Assembly: GCF_026914185.1 (NCBI RefSeq)
Contig: NC_070573.1
Location: 2,108,001-2,172,000, forward strand
Direction of reading: 5' to 3'
Length of the DNA: 64,000 nucleotides
Source: Puccinia triticina
Lineage: Eukaryota; Basidiomycota; Pucciniomycetes; Pucciniales; Pucciniaceae
Shown piece by piece: positions 34,255 to 44,279 of the stretch. The first letter of the stretch is position 1. Each line of letters begins with the position of its first letter. Made by a program: the position numbers and the translations under genes. A model generated the notes under the pieces. The model had not been told where the DNA came from, did not search any database, and saw nothing but the letters and a program-made list of their open reading frames with translations.

Positions 34255-35285
34255 TGTGCCCACTGAAGTCCCCTCTATAAATAGAGGCCTATTTGGCCCT
34301 CAGGAAAAGATCCCCCAGACCTTTCACCACCCATAAACCGTGAGTTTACCGTGAATATTCTCCCCAGCTACTACTGTAGCCCCCTTTCCTTTTAAACCAT
34401 CCCCAGCACGCAAAATCCACTGGATTAAACCCTTCAAATCATCAAAAATCCCTTATTAGCATATTTAAAGATTTATCCTTATAAGTAGTTGCCGCAAGAC
34501 CTCTGCCTCTGTCAAGCAGCCAATCAGTTTAAGCGCTTACCACCTACTATTACGCCAACTGTAATTAATAATTTCATATTATTAATTTCATATTATTAAT
34601 TTCATAATTAATCCTTCCTCTGTTACAGAGTGTTTAAACCCTTGTAGTGGCCATATTTGCCACGTAACAAGCTTGGTAATTTAAATTACCAGTGTTTACA
34701 TCAGCATAGTTATAGTGCTAGGGCCCAAAACCCTTATTTTTGATGGGTTTTTGCCCTAAGCTTCATAAACAGCTTCCTGTCCCAGCGCATCACCGAACCG
34801 CAGCTCTGAACAAAAGACCAAGCTAAAAGTGAGAGCAAGAGTGCCCCGACCAGAACTCTGGCTTGTCAGATGCTGACTTCAACAAATGTTGTTCATTAGC
34901 GCTTTATTTCTTGCCCTTTTCCATCTTTACCTCAACAACTAGCACAGCTGCTCAACAGCTGTTTGCCAACTCTCTCAACCTTTCTATACTTAAACTATAA
35001 GGAGCTGGATAACAACTTGCTCCTAGGTACACAATCTATTCTCACTTTTCTTATATCATGGTTGCGTATTTTGTATATATACATGGTTAGCTAATAGGCA
35101 ATCAATCCTAGTTACTCCATTTCTTTCACAGAGGGCTTGGTAGGAAAATGACTGCTAACAGTATAATTTTTCTTTTACATGTTACATCAGTCTCAAACCT
35201 TCAGGTAACTTACATGTATGCATATTATATGTACCATAAAATTTCTGGCCATATTCTAAATTCATGACATGGGATATAAGGTGTG
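34255..35285. other. AT-rich, no gene seen
   Basis: Includes a small AT tandem (TTCATATTATTAA-type, about 34,572-34,612). Otherwise unstructured; possibly leader or decayed retroelement sequence. Confidence 0.4.
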
Positions 35286-35289
35286 CACA

Positions 35290-35755
35290 GTAGTCATAGT
35301 ACCTACTAGTGCAAATCCCCATATATCTCATGTCCTGATGCCACCACATTGCTAAGAATTACATGGCATGAAGAGTTTGCAACATTAAAGTATTCCTGAA
35401 ATTATTGGACTTCTTTGGTATCTAACCAATAAGTTATATAGTTGACAGTCATTTTCCCACTAATTCCGCCACACACCCCTTATATCTCATGTTCTCATGA
35501 AACCCTGTTGCCAAAATTTTCATAGCACAGATAATTATATGCAAAATTAAAGATTAGATGAAGTTTTTATACTTTTTGGGTGTGTCATAATAATGATGCA
35601 CGGTTAGCAGTAACTTTCCCACTAAACCCATCACACACCCCTGATCTTTCTCATGTTCTGATGACAAAATATTTCCAAAAAAGTGATAGCACAGATAATA
35701 ATCAACTTGGAAAGTTCCCTGAAAGTTTTATACTGTTTAGCTGTGTAGTAAAAAA
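35290..35755 (+). repeat. Diverged ~165-bp tandem repeats (about 3 copies)
   Basis: Ordered words TTTCCCACTAA, CACACACCCC, ATCTCATGTTCTGATG, ATAGCACAGATAAT and GTTTTATACT recur near 35,310, 35,460 and 35,625, with the first copy most diverged. Confidence 0.65.
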
Positions 35756-36064
35756 GCAGGCAAAACCGCGGGTCTCGCGGACCACCGCCAGATGGGGCTG
35801 CCTCTCTGCGCCTGTTCGACAGGACCATACCATATCTGGAGCGCGGCCATCATGGGGCATGGCGTGGATTCTGGGCCGCAATCCCGCTGCACGTGGCTCC
35901 TTGTCCTCTTGGGTGGCACTGGACTTGATCTACAGACAAAAAAGGCAGGGGCAAGGCGGTGGAGTTGTTTCTTTTTGGGGGGGAAAGCAGACCTGAGAAT
36001 GCACATGATGGAGCACCCACAACCGGGCGAGTATGTAAGCAGTAGAAAAAACAAGCGCAGGGCT

Positions 36065-36790
36065 TCAGGAGGGCTTGAGGCGGTCGAGGGCCAGCAACAG
36101 GCCGTCGATGCGTTGGTTGACGAGGGCGTGGTTAGCATTCGCGTTATTTTAGATAGTACTGAGGAGCTTGGAGAGGTGAGCAGTGCGGTCGGAGGTAGCG
36201 CGGAGGCCATTGAGGGCGTTGTCGAGTCTAGCGCGGAAGGAGTCGGCGCTGGCGTGGAGGTGGGCGAGGGAGCGGAGTCTGCTGAGGAGGTGGGGGACGA
36301 GCGGGAGCAGGGGGTCAAGCCGGGGCAGGAGGCTGTAAAGCCGGTCGAGCTTGTGCAGGGCGTCTGGGGGCAGAAGCGGGGCGCGGTCGGGAGAAGGCGC
36401 GGGGGTGATGACGCCGGGGACGTTGGTGAGGGCGGGGGAGAGGGCGGAGAAGCTTGGTTGCTGGTGACAACGGTGATACCGCTGGCGAGGGCGATGGAGA
36501 GGGGCTGGGAGTCGGTGAGCTTGCGGCGGTCACGATCAACTTCACTCGGCGGGAGATCGAGTCCAGATGGCGCGGCTGGGTGAGCAGCGAGAGCTGGTGC
36601 TCGAGCTTGGCGATGGTCACCAGCAGAGGCGGGGGAAGACTAACCTCTCCGCCACCGGCTGTCGACGCCGCCTGCAGGAGACTGCGCGAGCCCAGGAGGT
36701 CCTCCAGCACGCTTAGCCGGCCGTCCAGCTGGACCACCCGTTGTCTCCCTCAACACCGTCGGCTCGAAAGGCGTCGAGGACGCGGCGGCC
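36065..36790 (-). pseudogene. Dynactin subunit 2 (p50/dynamitin) C-terminal pseudogene
   Basis: Dynamitin is a subunit of the dynactin complex that links cargo to cytoplasmic dynein. On the minus strand from about 36,735: QLDGRLSVLEDLLGSR, then KLEHQLSLLTQPRHLDSISR and RVKLIV, a hallmark dynamitin block. After two frame changes (near 36,520 and 36,440) come ALHKLDRLYSLLPRLDPLLP and PHLLSRLRSLAHLHASADSF (about 36,360-36,210), then a TAA stop near 36,148, then NHALVNQRIDGLLLALDRLK ending TGA at 36,065. The order and spacing match the C-terminal half of the family; the N-terminal half is absent. High GC sets it apart from its neighbours. The opposite strand has a long GC-driven open frame that is a shadow. 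Confidence 0.7.
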
Positions 36791-36839
36791 TCTGTTCGGA
36801 CCATCGGAGGCAGATCAGTGGCGGGCAGCATTGTATCTG

Positions 36840-37328
36840 AGCCAGGTTTGCCTTCGATACTCCGGATCGGACCACGTTTGGCGTGTTGAGGGTGTGTAGA
36901 TTATAGAAGGAGGGAAAAACGGGGGAAACAATCAGATCCAGAGCAAACTACAGGTTAGATTGAAGGGGTAGAGAGACGAACTGAATCAGATTTAAAGCAG
37001 CCAGACAAGCTTTTCGTAGATTCCCTATCCCATCAAGACCGGGTCGGATGATGGGCAGGCGGGTGAAGCGTGGCTTTCGAGACAATCACAATCCAGTAGA
37101 TGATTGGGCTGTGCTTGAGGCCTGGCGCCGACGGGTGTAGATGTTTGATCAGCTGGCCGCTGGCAATTGACACGGCGAGTTGGAGAGGTTGGCGGCCAAG
37201 GTGAGTTAGGATGGCCGCAGGGGTAGCGCGGAGAGAAGGGTACAGATGATGAGTCGACCTGCAGATGTGACTCGGGATTGGGTTAGGCCGGTGTGATGGG
37301 GGATGTGATGTGAGCCGGTAGTCAGTGA
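36840..37328. other. Junction between the dynamitin pseudogene and Gypsy-2
   Basis: No retroelement coding and no recognised gene. Gypsy-2 Gag homology starts abruptly at about 37,329, so its LTR and Gag N-terminus were lost here. Confidence 0.5.
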
Positions 37329-39116
37329 TGTAGCAGTCAAACAAACATCAAGCGAGAATTAATCAAGGGAAACAAGATCACATACGGGAAGGACGGTTAC
37401 TGCAAACCACCAGAGCTTAAGGATCTCATCAACTTCAGTGAAATGGAAATGAAGGCCGGGGCCCAGGACACATTTGGATACGGAGGCGCCTTTACCAAAG
37501 CTAATTGTGTGATGCAAAAGTCACTAGATGCAAAGAAAGGATCTGAACAAGGCAAAATCCTCCGTCAGAAGATGATTTCAGAGAACCCTGCTGGTGCTCT
37601 GGAAGAAAAGGTTGAAGATATTGCCAAGGGTATCCTATCTCTAGCCCAGAAACTGGAGAAAATTCCGACAACTGCTGGCAGAGAATTCAATCGAGATGCG
37701 GGACCATCCGGAAAAGCCTTATATGAATCTAGGTCTCCTATTTGCTATTACTGTAGCAAAGAAGGGCACACACTTCCCAAATGTTTCTTATTAGCAGAGG
37801 ATGAAAAACAAGGACTGGTACGGCGAATTGGACGTGATTTCCACTTACCAAATGGGGACAAAATTCCATATGACCCAGCTCGCCCCATCCGAACGGTAGT
37901 TGCCTGTGCTTCAGTTGACCCAAAAATGAAGCAATTATCTGCTCAGTTAGCCTCTTTTGGACCAGCCACTTTTCCAAATAACATTCCGGTACCCGAAGCT
38001 AAAACAATATTAAAGAAGGAAAAAGAATCCCAACCTTCTCGAGACATTGTTTCCTCTGTTGGGATTATTCACTGGAAAGACTGGAAAGCACCAACCACCG
38101 GAGCCGAAAACTTCATAAGCCAGCTTCCTTTAAGTTCAAATGGGGTACAAAGCCGAGGTGGAGGGTTCTCTGGACGGAAGGAGCCTGAAATAATCCCCAA
38201 ATCTGGTGGACCCTTCGAGATTCTGACAAAGCATATGGAAGATAACCGAATGGATGTGGACCGCATAGAAACTCCGGAAGTGGCCACCAAGAAGCCTAAA
38301 CCAAGAGCAGGAGCATCAAAAACCGAAAATGCTGTTGCAAATGAAATTGATAATGCTCAGTTTTCAGTCACATTTTCTCAGCTCAGTAATATGGCTCCTA
38401 GATTTACAGAGGAAATGATCAAACGGCTATCAGAACGGTTACCACAAAAATCTGGTACTACAACCTATCTATCTTCAGAACCCCAAACAGAAGCAGAAAA
38501 AAACCTTTTGTCGGCATCTATGAAGCTAAATGAGGATAAACAGGGACTTGATGGTTCCAGTTTTTACAGTTGCGCCCTGGGCTTTATCAACACTAAATTA
38601 GGAAACCAGAATATAAATTTCTTGGTTGACTCGGGGTCTATGGTCAACATGATCCCAGAAGGTTTGGCATTTCATTTAGGTCTAGAAATTACTCACATAG
38701 AGATTCCTTTGTCTGGTGTAGGAGGAGAACAGTGCAATATCACTGGAGTTGTGGAATTCTGCCCAATAACCATTGGGAGCTTTTCAGGACCTATCCACCT
38801 CTTTACAGCAATCAAGGCAACCTTGCCTATTCTTGGAAGACCTTTTTTGTTTGACAATAAATGTCAGCTGGAGTATTATTCACAAGGAGAGGTACTCACC
38901 TTCCAAGGCCATAAGGAAAGAAGAGTGCAAATCACTTTGGCAAAGGCATTTGAAGGATACGGGTGGGAAAAGAGGAAACAGTGTCTTGACGAACCCCTGA
39001 CCACCGGCTGTCTTTCCAAGTTGGAAAATCCTCAAACTACAGGTGAACTTTCGAGCAAATTTAGTGAGACAGCCTGTGACGCTCTTGAAAAACTCAAGAG
39101 TCAGCCTTTTTTATAA
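37329..39116 (+). CDS. Gypsy-2 Gag-Protease (5'-truncated)
   Basis: Open from 37,329 (after an upstream TGA) to the TAA at 39,114-39,116; the first ATG is 37,443. The start is missing: homology begins in the middle of the capsid region of Gypsy-1 Gag (IKRELIKG versus IRRSLVSQG). The CCHC knuckle CYYCSKEGHTLPKC is intact at about 37,741. The protease follows with FLVDSGSMVNMIP (about 38,620) and LPILGRPFLF (about 38,825). The frame ends without RT. The last codons, CCT TTT TTA TAA, form a slippery heptamer overlapping the pol frame. Coding content and lack of internal stops suggest a relatively young insertion. Confidence 0.93.
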   Translation, partial: CSSQTNIKRELIKGNKITYGKDGYCKPPELKDLINFSEMEMKAGAQDTFGYGGAFTKANCVMQKSLDAKKGSEQGKILRQKMISENPAGALEEKVEDIAKGILSLAQKLEKIPTTAGREFNRDAGPSGKALYESRSPICYYCSKEGHTLPKCFLLAEDEKQGLVRRIGRDFHLPNGDKIPYDPARPIRTVVACASVDPKMKQLSAQLASFGPATFPNNIPVPEAKTILKKEKESQPSRDIVSSVGIIHWKDWKAPTTGAENFISQLPLSSNGVQSRGGGFSGRKEPEIIPKSGGPFEILTKHMEDNRMDVDRIETPEVATKKPKPRAGASKTENAVANEIDNAQFSVTFSQLSNMAPRFTEEMIKRLSERLPQKSGTTTYLSSEPQTEAEKNLLSASMKLNEDKQGLDGSSFYSCALGFINTKLGNQNINFLVDSGSMVNMIPEGLAFHLGLEITHIEIPLSGVGGEQCNITGVVEFCPITIGSFSGPIHLFTAIKATLPILGRPFLFDNKCQLEYYSQGEVLTFQGHKERRVQITLAKAFEGYGWEKRKQCLDEPLTTGCLSKLENPQTTGELSSKFSETACDALEKLKSQPFL

Positions 39117-39145
39117 ATAAGGGTACTCCCTTAAAAGGAGTAACC
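39107..39145 (+). promoter_or_regulatory. Candidate -1 programmed ribosomal frameshift site
   Basis: T TTT TTA at 39,107-39,113 is a canonical X XXY YYZ heptamer in the Gag-Pro frame, immediately before its TAA. After an 8-nt spacer (39,114-39,121) a stem follows: GGTACTCC (39,122-39,129) pairs with GGAGTA plus CC (39,137-39,145, one bulged A) around a 7-nt loop. The -1 frame is open from 39,089 through 42,571 and has no early ATG. Function is inferred. Confidence 0.6.
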
Positions 39146-42100
39146 TCAATACCAACCGTTGAGATTAATTCTGGAGTACCTGCTTGCAAAGGTTGGACAC
39201 ACAATATTTCATCTAAATTATCTTCTCTATATAATTCTACAAAACAAAAATTAACAAAAACAGAAAATAAAACTATTAATCACTTGAGTTGTTTCAGAAG
39301 CTTTCTTTCCTTTGGAAATGTACTAACACAAGAAATAAAAGAAGATTTTCAATTCTCTGGATCTGACAAGAGTTTCAAAGACTTACTTGGAAGGGGTTTT
39401 GGAGCTAATGCACAGGCGGAAATATGCAAAAACTGGCAGGACGGACGAGTATGGTGTATGACTAAATACAAACCAGTTGGAAAAAAAGTCAAGCCTGTAA
39501 ACAAACCAATGCCTCAAGCAATAAACCCACCTCTCAAACGCCCACCACTTTCAAGAGACCCGTACAAAACACCACTTACTCCATTTCCACCAGAATTCCA
39601 GGAAACCACCAAGATAACAGAAGAAAGACTCAAAGTTGTAAACTTTGGACCAGTAGGATGGCTGTATCCAGAAGAGCTAAAGCTTTTTAAAAATGTTATA
39701 GTCATCCGTGAAAAAGCTTTAGCATTCAATGAAGCTGAGCGCGGTCTTCTGAAGCACTCATATGGACTACCTTATGTTATCCCAGTAGTAGAACATATTC
39801 CTTGGCAGAAAAAACCTATTCCCATTCCTGCAGCAATAAAAGAAGAGTTCACAGAATTAGTTCGTGAAAGAGTTGAGACGGGTCTATATGAGCAGTCCAC
39901 TTCCAGTTATTCAAGTCCTGTATTTTGTGTTGCCAAACACGATGGCCGCTTGCGGATTGTCCACGACCTTCAAGAAATGAACCGAGTCACAATACGCGAT
40001 GCAGGGCTCCCACCAGCTACGGAAGAATTTGTAGAGTCTTTCTCGGGACGTGCATGCTACGGCTTGGGCGACATTATGGGTGGCTATGATGAGCGGGAAT
40101 TAGCTGAAGAATCTCGACCTCTCACAACTTTTGACACCCCACTAGGACGTTTTCAACTTACACGTCTACCTCAAGGGGCAACAAATTCAGTTGCAGTATA
40201 CCAAGCTCAGATGATGTGGATCCTCCAAGACGAAATCCCAGAGAGTGTTGGAGTTTTCATTGATGATGGCGGCATCAAAGGCCCACGGACAGACTATGGC
40301 GGTGAAGTTCTTAAGGAAAATCCAGGAATACGGCGCTTTATTTGGGAATATGCCATTCTTTTAGAACGTGTATTGTTCAGAATTGAAGAAGCTGGCCTCA
40401 CAATATCAGGAAAGAAATTTGCCTGTTGCGTACCAGCCTTGGATATTGTTGGTCATGTAGTCTGCAAGGAAGGACGTAAAGTATCTGCAAAAAAGAAAAA
40501 TAAGGTACTAACCTGGCCAACCCCAGCAAATGTAACTGATCTTAGAGGATTTCTGGGGATTGTCACCTACGTCAGAATGTTCATTCAAAACCTATCCGAA
40601 ATAGCAGCACCCCTCCGAAAGCTTACACACAAGAGCCAAGAATGGGAATGGACTGACCAATGTGAGGAGGCTTTCCAGAAGCTAAAATGGAAAGTAGGAG
40701 AAGATATTGTCCTCAAAAAGCTTGACTACTCAAAAGATGCAGGCATAGTCATTTTGGCGGTGGACTCAAGTTTCATTGCTGCAGGAGCAGTACTCAGCCA
40801 ACAAGAGTTAGTAACAGGTCTGAACAGACCAGTATTATACGAATCTATTGTATTTTCTCCTGTAGAATCTAGATACTCCCAGCCCAAGTTAGAACTCTGT
40901 GGAGTTGCTCGAATTCTCAAAAAGCTACAAACGGTTCTCTGGGGTCAACACTTTGAGCTGCAAGTAGATGCTAAGTCCTTAATTGAGATGATCAACTCAC
41001 CATCTTTGCCCAATGCTCCAATGACACGATGGGTAGCATTCATTCAATTATTTTCCTTTGAGCTGGTACACAAGCCTGGGAAAACCTTCACAATGCCGGA
41101 TGGACTTTCTCGCCGACCTTTAGGACCCGATGAGGACAAATACTACAAGGACACAGATGACTTTGATGAGGACGAACCCGTAATCAGGGCCTGCTTTCAA
41201 ACCTTGACAGCACATTTTGCTACAGAAGAGATCAAAGATTGGGAAAGCCCAGGATACTGGTTAGACATGAAGCGTTACTTACAAACTCTTAGAAAACCAG
41301 AATCTATGGAGAAGGACCAGTTTCTGAAACTCCGGAGGAAGTCAATCAATTACTTTGTAAAGGATTCAAAGCTCATGAAAAGAAATTCACCCACAGCTCA
41401 AATGGTGATCTTCAACTCTTATTTTCAATCACGCCTTCTGAAGATGGTCCATGAAGATCTAGGTCATAGAGGAGTGGAAGAAACATATCAACGCCTTGTA
41501 TGCCGGTTTTGGTGGCCCAGCTTAAAGAAGCAAGTTAAGAAATGGGTTAAGAGCTGTGACGCCTGTCAAAAACGTGACCCCACAATACCCCGTGAAGTCA
41601 GAAATCCCACTGGAGAAAGTTTCCTTTTTGGAAGAGTTGCCCTGGACGCCTGTCATATCAAAGCCGGAAGATTTAAATACTTAATTGTAGCTCGTGATGA
41701 TCTTTCTGGTTGGGTAGAGGCAACAGCACTTGTAAACCTTACATCAGCATCTGTTTCCAAGTTCCTCCTGGAGAATTGGGTCTATAAGTTTGGCTCGATA
41801 AAGACAGTTACCACTGACAATGGTCCAGAATTCAAAGATGAGTTTATTGAAGCAGTCAAGCAAATTGGGGCAACCCTTCGACCAACTACCCCATATTATC
41901 CAGAAGGGAACGGGATGATTGAAAGGGGACACAGACCAATTAAAGATGCCCTTGTCAAAATGTGTGGCGAGTCTGGTGGAAAATGGAAAGATCTTTTACC
42001 CTTAGTTTTGTTTGCAGACCGTATTTCCACAAAGCGGTCAACCGGTTATTCACCCTACGAGATAGTCTTTGGCAAGAAAGCAGTTTTACCTGTGGATATA

Positions 42101-42571
42101 GAAGCGGAAACTTGTCTTGGAGTTGATTGGTCGGAAGTCAACACCACAGCAGAATTACTGGAGGCCAGGACCAGGCAACTAGAACAGCGGGATGAGATGC
42201 TTCAAGAAACCCATCAGAAGTTATTGAAGTCACGTGAAGATTCGGTACGGTACTGGGACAGAAGACTGGCATCAAAATTAAGGGATCCTTTGGAGCCAGG
42301 CACATTAGTCCTTACCTATAACAAAAGTCTGGAAGATCAGTGGGGAAAATTATTTTCACACCGTTGGAATGGGCCCTATAGGATCATAAGACAGGTTGAA
42401 AAAGGTGCTTACGTCTTAGAAGAATTGGATGGTACTGAATTAAAGAGGAAGTATGCGGCATCCCACATCAAAAGATATTTTCCTTGGGGCAGATCGCTAC
42501 AAGAGCTAGAGGAAGATGCAATGGATGTAGACGAGGAAGAGTCTACAGAAATTTCTGATAATGATGAATAG
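39113..42571 (+). CDS. Gypsy-2 Pol (reverse transcriptase, RNase H, integrase)
   Basis: Open in the -1 frame from before the slippery site to TAG at 42,569-42,571, more than 1,150 codons. After a non-conserved linker, the RT shows WQKKPIPIPAAIKEEF, LRIVHDLQEMN, LGDIMGGYDE and VFIDDGGIKG. RNase H has VDSSF, KLELCGV, QVDAKSL and MPDGLSRR. Integrase has the HHCC finger (HEDLGHRGVEETY...CDACQ), the DDE residues in LDACHI, TTDNGPEF and GNGMIERG, and a GPY motif (WNGPYRI) near the C-terminus. No chromodomain; it ends in an acidic tail (DAMDVDEEES). No in-frame ATG lies near the start, consistent with frameshift expression from Gag-Pro. All enzyme motifs look intact, but the element lacks its 5' end and any clear LTR. 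Confidence 0.95.
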   Translation: MNKGTPLKGVTSIPTVEINSGVPACKGWTHNISSKLSSLYNSTKQKLTKTENKTINHLSCFRSFLSFGNVLTQEIKEDFQFSGSDKSFKDLLGRGFGANAQAEICKNWQDGRVWCMTKYKPVGKKVKPVNKPMPQAINPPLKRPPLSRDPYKTPLTPFPPEFQETTKITEERLKVVNFGPVGWLYPEELKLFKNVIVIREKALAFNEAERGLLKHSYGLPYVIPVVEHIPWQKKPIPIPAAIKEEFTELVRERVETGLYEQSTSSYSSPVFCVAKHDGRLRIVHDLQEMNRVTIRDAGLPPATEEFVESFSGRACYGLGDIMGGYDERELAEESRPLTTFDTPLGRFQLTRLPQGATNSVAVYQAQMMWILQDEIPESVGVFIDDGGIKGPRTDYGGEVLKENPGIRRFIWEYAILLERVLFRIEEAGLTISGKKFACCVPALDIVGHVVCKEGRKVSAKKKNKVLTWPTPANVTDLRGFLGIVTYVRMFIQNLSEIAAPLRKLTHKSQEWEWTDQCEEAFQKLKWKVGEDIVLKKLDYSKDAGIVILAVDSSFIAAGAVLSQQELVTGLNRPVLYESIVFSPVESRYSQPKLELCGVARILKKLQTVLWGQHFELQVDAKSLIEMINSPSLPNAPMTRWVAFIQLFSFELVHKPGKTFTMPDGLSRRPLGPDEDKYYKDTDDFDEDEPVIRACFQTLTAHFATEEIKDWESPGYWLDMKRYLQTLRKPESMEKDQFLKLRRKSINYFVKDSKLMKRNSPTAQMVIFNSYFQSRLLKMVHEDLGHRGVEETYQRLVCRFWWPSLKKQVKKWVKSCDACQKRDPTIPREVRNPTGESFLFGRVALDACHIKAGRFKYLIVARDDLSGWVEATALVNLTSASVSKFLLENWVYKFGSIKTVTTDNGPEFKDEFIEAVKQIGATLRPTTPYYPEGNGMIERGHRPIKDALVKMCGESGGKWKDLLPLVLFADRISTKRSTGYSPYEIVFGKKAVLPVDIEAETCLGVDWSEVNTTAELLEARTRQLEQRDEMLQETHQKLLKSREDSVRYWDRRLASKLRDPLEPGTLVLTYNKSLEDQWGKLFSHRWNGPYRIIRQVEKGAYVLEELDGTELKRKYAASHIKRYFPWGRSLQELEEDAMDVDEEESTEISDNDE

Positions 42572-43065
42572 ACCTTTGCTCCTGAGTAGGAGGGTAAACT
42601 GCTTACAATTGCATACATTGCTCAGTTTCCATTGGTCTCTCATTTATACATACCTGGCCAAGATTATAAATATTCTATATGCATATTGATCCCCATCACA
42701 GTTTTTTTTAAGTTAGGGGAGGTTCCTAGTCATTTCTGAAACACTGTTTTGAGTCAAGATATTTTTTATGACTTACATATGCACTTTTATATATAAAAGA
42801 CAAAAATTTTGATGCAGAGTAGGCTGCAGTTTCTTTTGTATGCTGAGGGTATGGGTGGGCACATCAAAGTTCAAATTATTTTTTTTCTCTTCAATGACAA
42901 GACTTACTTAAGTATATAATTTTATCTCACTTGAAACTCTCACTTGGGTTCAAATTAGGAGAAAAACTAAAACTTAATTGCTTAATAAAAGAAAAAAAAA
43001 AAACTCCTTTTTTTTCGTCACCAAAGCTGACAATTGGTTGGGGACAACCAATAAGTTGGGGGAGG
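42572..43065 (+). other. Gypsy-2 3' region with hairpin and polypurine tract
   Basis: AAGTTAGGGGAGG occurs at 42,710-42,722 and AAGTTGGGGGAGG at 43,053-43,065. The second is preceded by the hairpin TTGGTTG-GGGA-CAACCAA (43,034-43,051). The same hairpin-plus-tract module occurs at 45,864-45,896 directly before an LTR. No LTR start (TG...) follows 43,065, so the Gypsy-2 3' LTR is missing or replaced. Confidence 0.6.
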
Positions 43066-43085
43066 GGAGAGAGAAAAAGAGAATA

Positions 43086-43116
<31 letters not shown>

Positions 43117-43226
43117 GGATTTTTTTGTTTAGTTGATAAGACAGAAGAGAATCATTTTTTTCGTTCAGAGGTCCGTTTCGCGGGTCGTGACAAAGAAGAA
43201 AAGAAAAAGTTTTTTGGGCTAAACAT
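43066..43226. other. Poly-T and purine-rich junction
   Basis: A T-run of over 25 bases at about 43,090-43,117 and A/G-rich sequence separate the Gypsy-2 end from the next gene. A shadow frame through this region is not coding. Confidence 0.5.
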
Positions 43227-44099
43227 TCAGTACATAGTGTCGTATGGGTATTGACTAAAAAATGAGAAGAAAAGACACTGGTGATCAGTCAATAGCAACA
43301 AGGGATCAATGAAAGTCAAGAAAATAAACTTACTTGTGTCCATAAAAGACCCAGAACCAATCACCTGCAAAAGCAAGAGCCTCATCGATCTCGTTTGCGG
43401 CTTCGAAGTCCGGATGTCCGACCGGGAATGTCGCGAGAAATCGAGTAAGAACCTGACAGAGACGGTTGAATGCGTCCCCAAACGCGTTGAGTGGATCGAG
43501 CATCGGAAGTGGAGGTTCTGGACGAAACTGCATCCGGGGAGCATCTGGAATGACTGGAATATCTTCGACTAAAAGTGAAAACGATAAAAAAAAAGGGATG
43601 TTAATAAGCATCAGTTGAGTAAAAAGATGTTCATATATGATGTTTAGCAATGGAAAGGGTACGTACCAGGAGGAAGGCGATGGTTCGCATCAATATCCAT
43701 CAGGATCGACCCTCGATCCTCCGACATTTCTTCATCGGTGTCGTCGATCCCAGATTCACTCCCAAGCAGGTAGACCATGTGCGAAAGAGGGATCCCCTCG
43801 TCGCTTCCAACGGAGCCTTCGTTGACAGCCATTGTAGGAAGGTATACAGGAGAACCCCCTCCAAAGATCTCGCGCTCGAGGATGCATGGCGAGCTAGGCG
43901 ATTGATCTTCAACAGATGCGTCTCCTTCTTCGTAGTCAGGAAGAGAGTACTGAGGAGAGGGGTTCGAGTCAGCTGGCGAAGCGGGAGGATCGGACGAGGA
44001 TGACGATGAAAGGGATGAAAGAGGAGAAGATAGGATCTCAATACTATCAGTCGGGCTAGCGCTGTTGGACGAAATTGAGATTACGGACTGATGGGCCAT
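43227..44099 (-). CDS. Small intact three-exon gene, unknown function
   Basis: Exons 44,099-43,667, 43,568-43,334 and 43,254-43,227 join in phase across introns of 98 bp (GTACGT...TTTAG) and 79 bp (GTAAGT...TTTAG), giving 231 residues. The start ATG at 44,099 is in a good context (AAACATGGCC); an upstream in-frame ATG at 44,273 is possible. The N-terminal two thirds are Ser/Asp/Glu-rich and probably disordered. The C-terminal ~75 residues (PLNAFGDAFNRLCQVLTRF, HPDFEAANEIDEALAF, DWFWVFYG) look like a compact helical domain. No family recognised. It has no internal stops although it is flanked by retroelements on both sides. Confidence 0.65.
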
Positions 44100-44279
44100 G
44101 TTTATTCCAGCTCGTAGTGATGAGAACGAGGTGGTTGGCTGAGGGAAAGAGCTGAGAGGCGGGACGGACCTGCTCCTTAAATACTCTGGCTGGGCGGCCG
44201 CGATCAAGACCGAGCTGCGCAGATCGAGATCCGATCGGAGGTCAGCGCTCCCTGGGCAGTCAATACAGATCAAACCTTA

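Noticed and set aside
35792..36583. 263-codon Gly/Glu-rich plus-strand frame
   Set aside because: It is antisense to the dynamitin homology on the minus strand and arises from high GC.
43092..43254. Phe-rich plus-strand frame over the poly-T tract
   Set aside because: Translation of a T-run, antisense to the last exon of the 43,227-44,099 gene.
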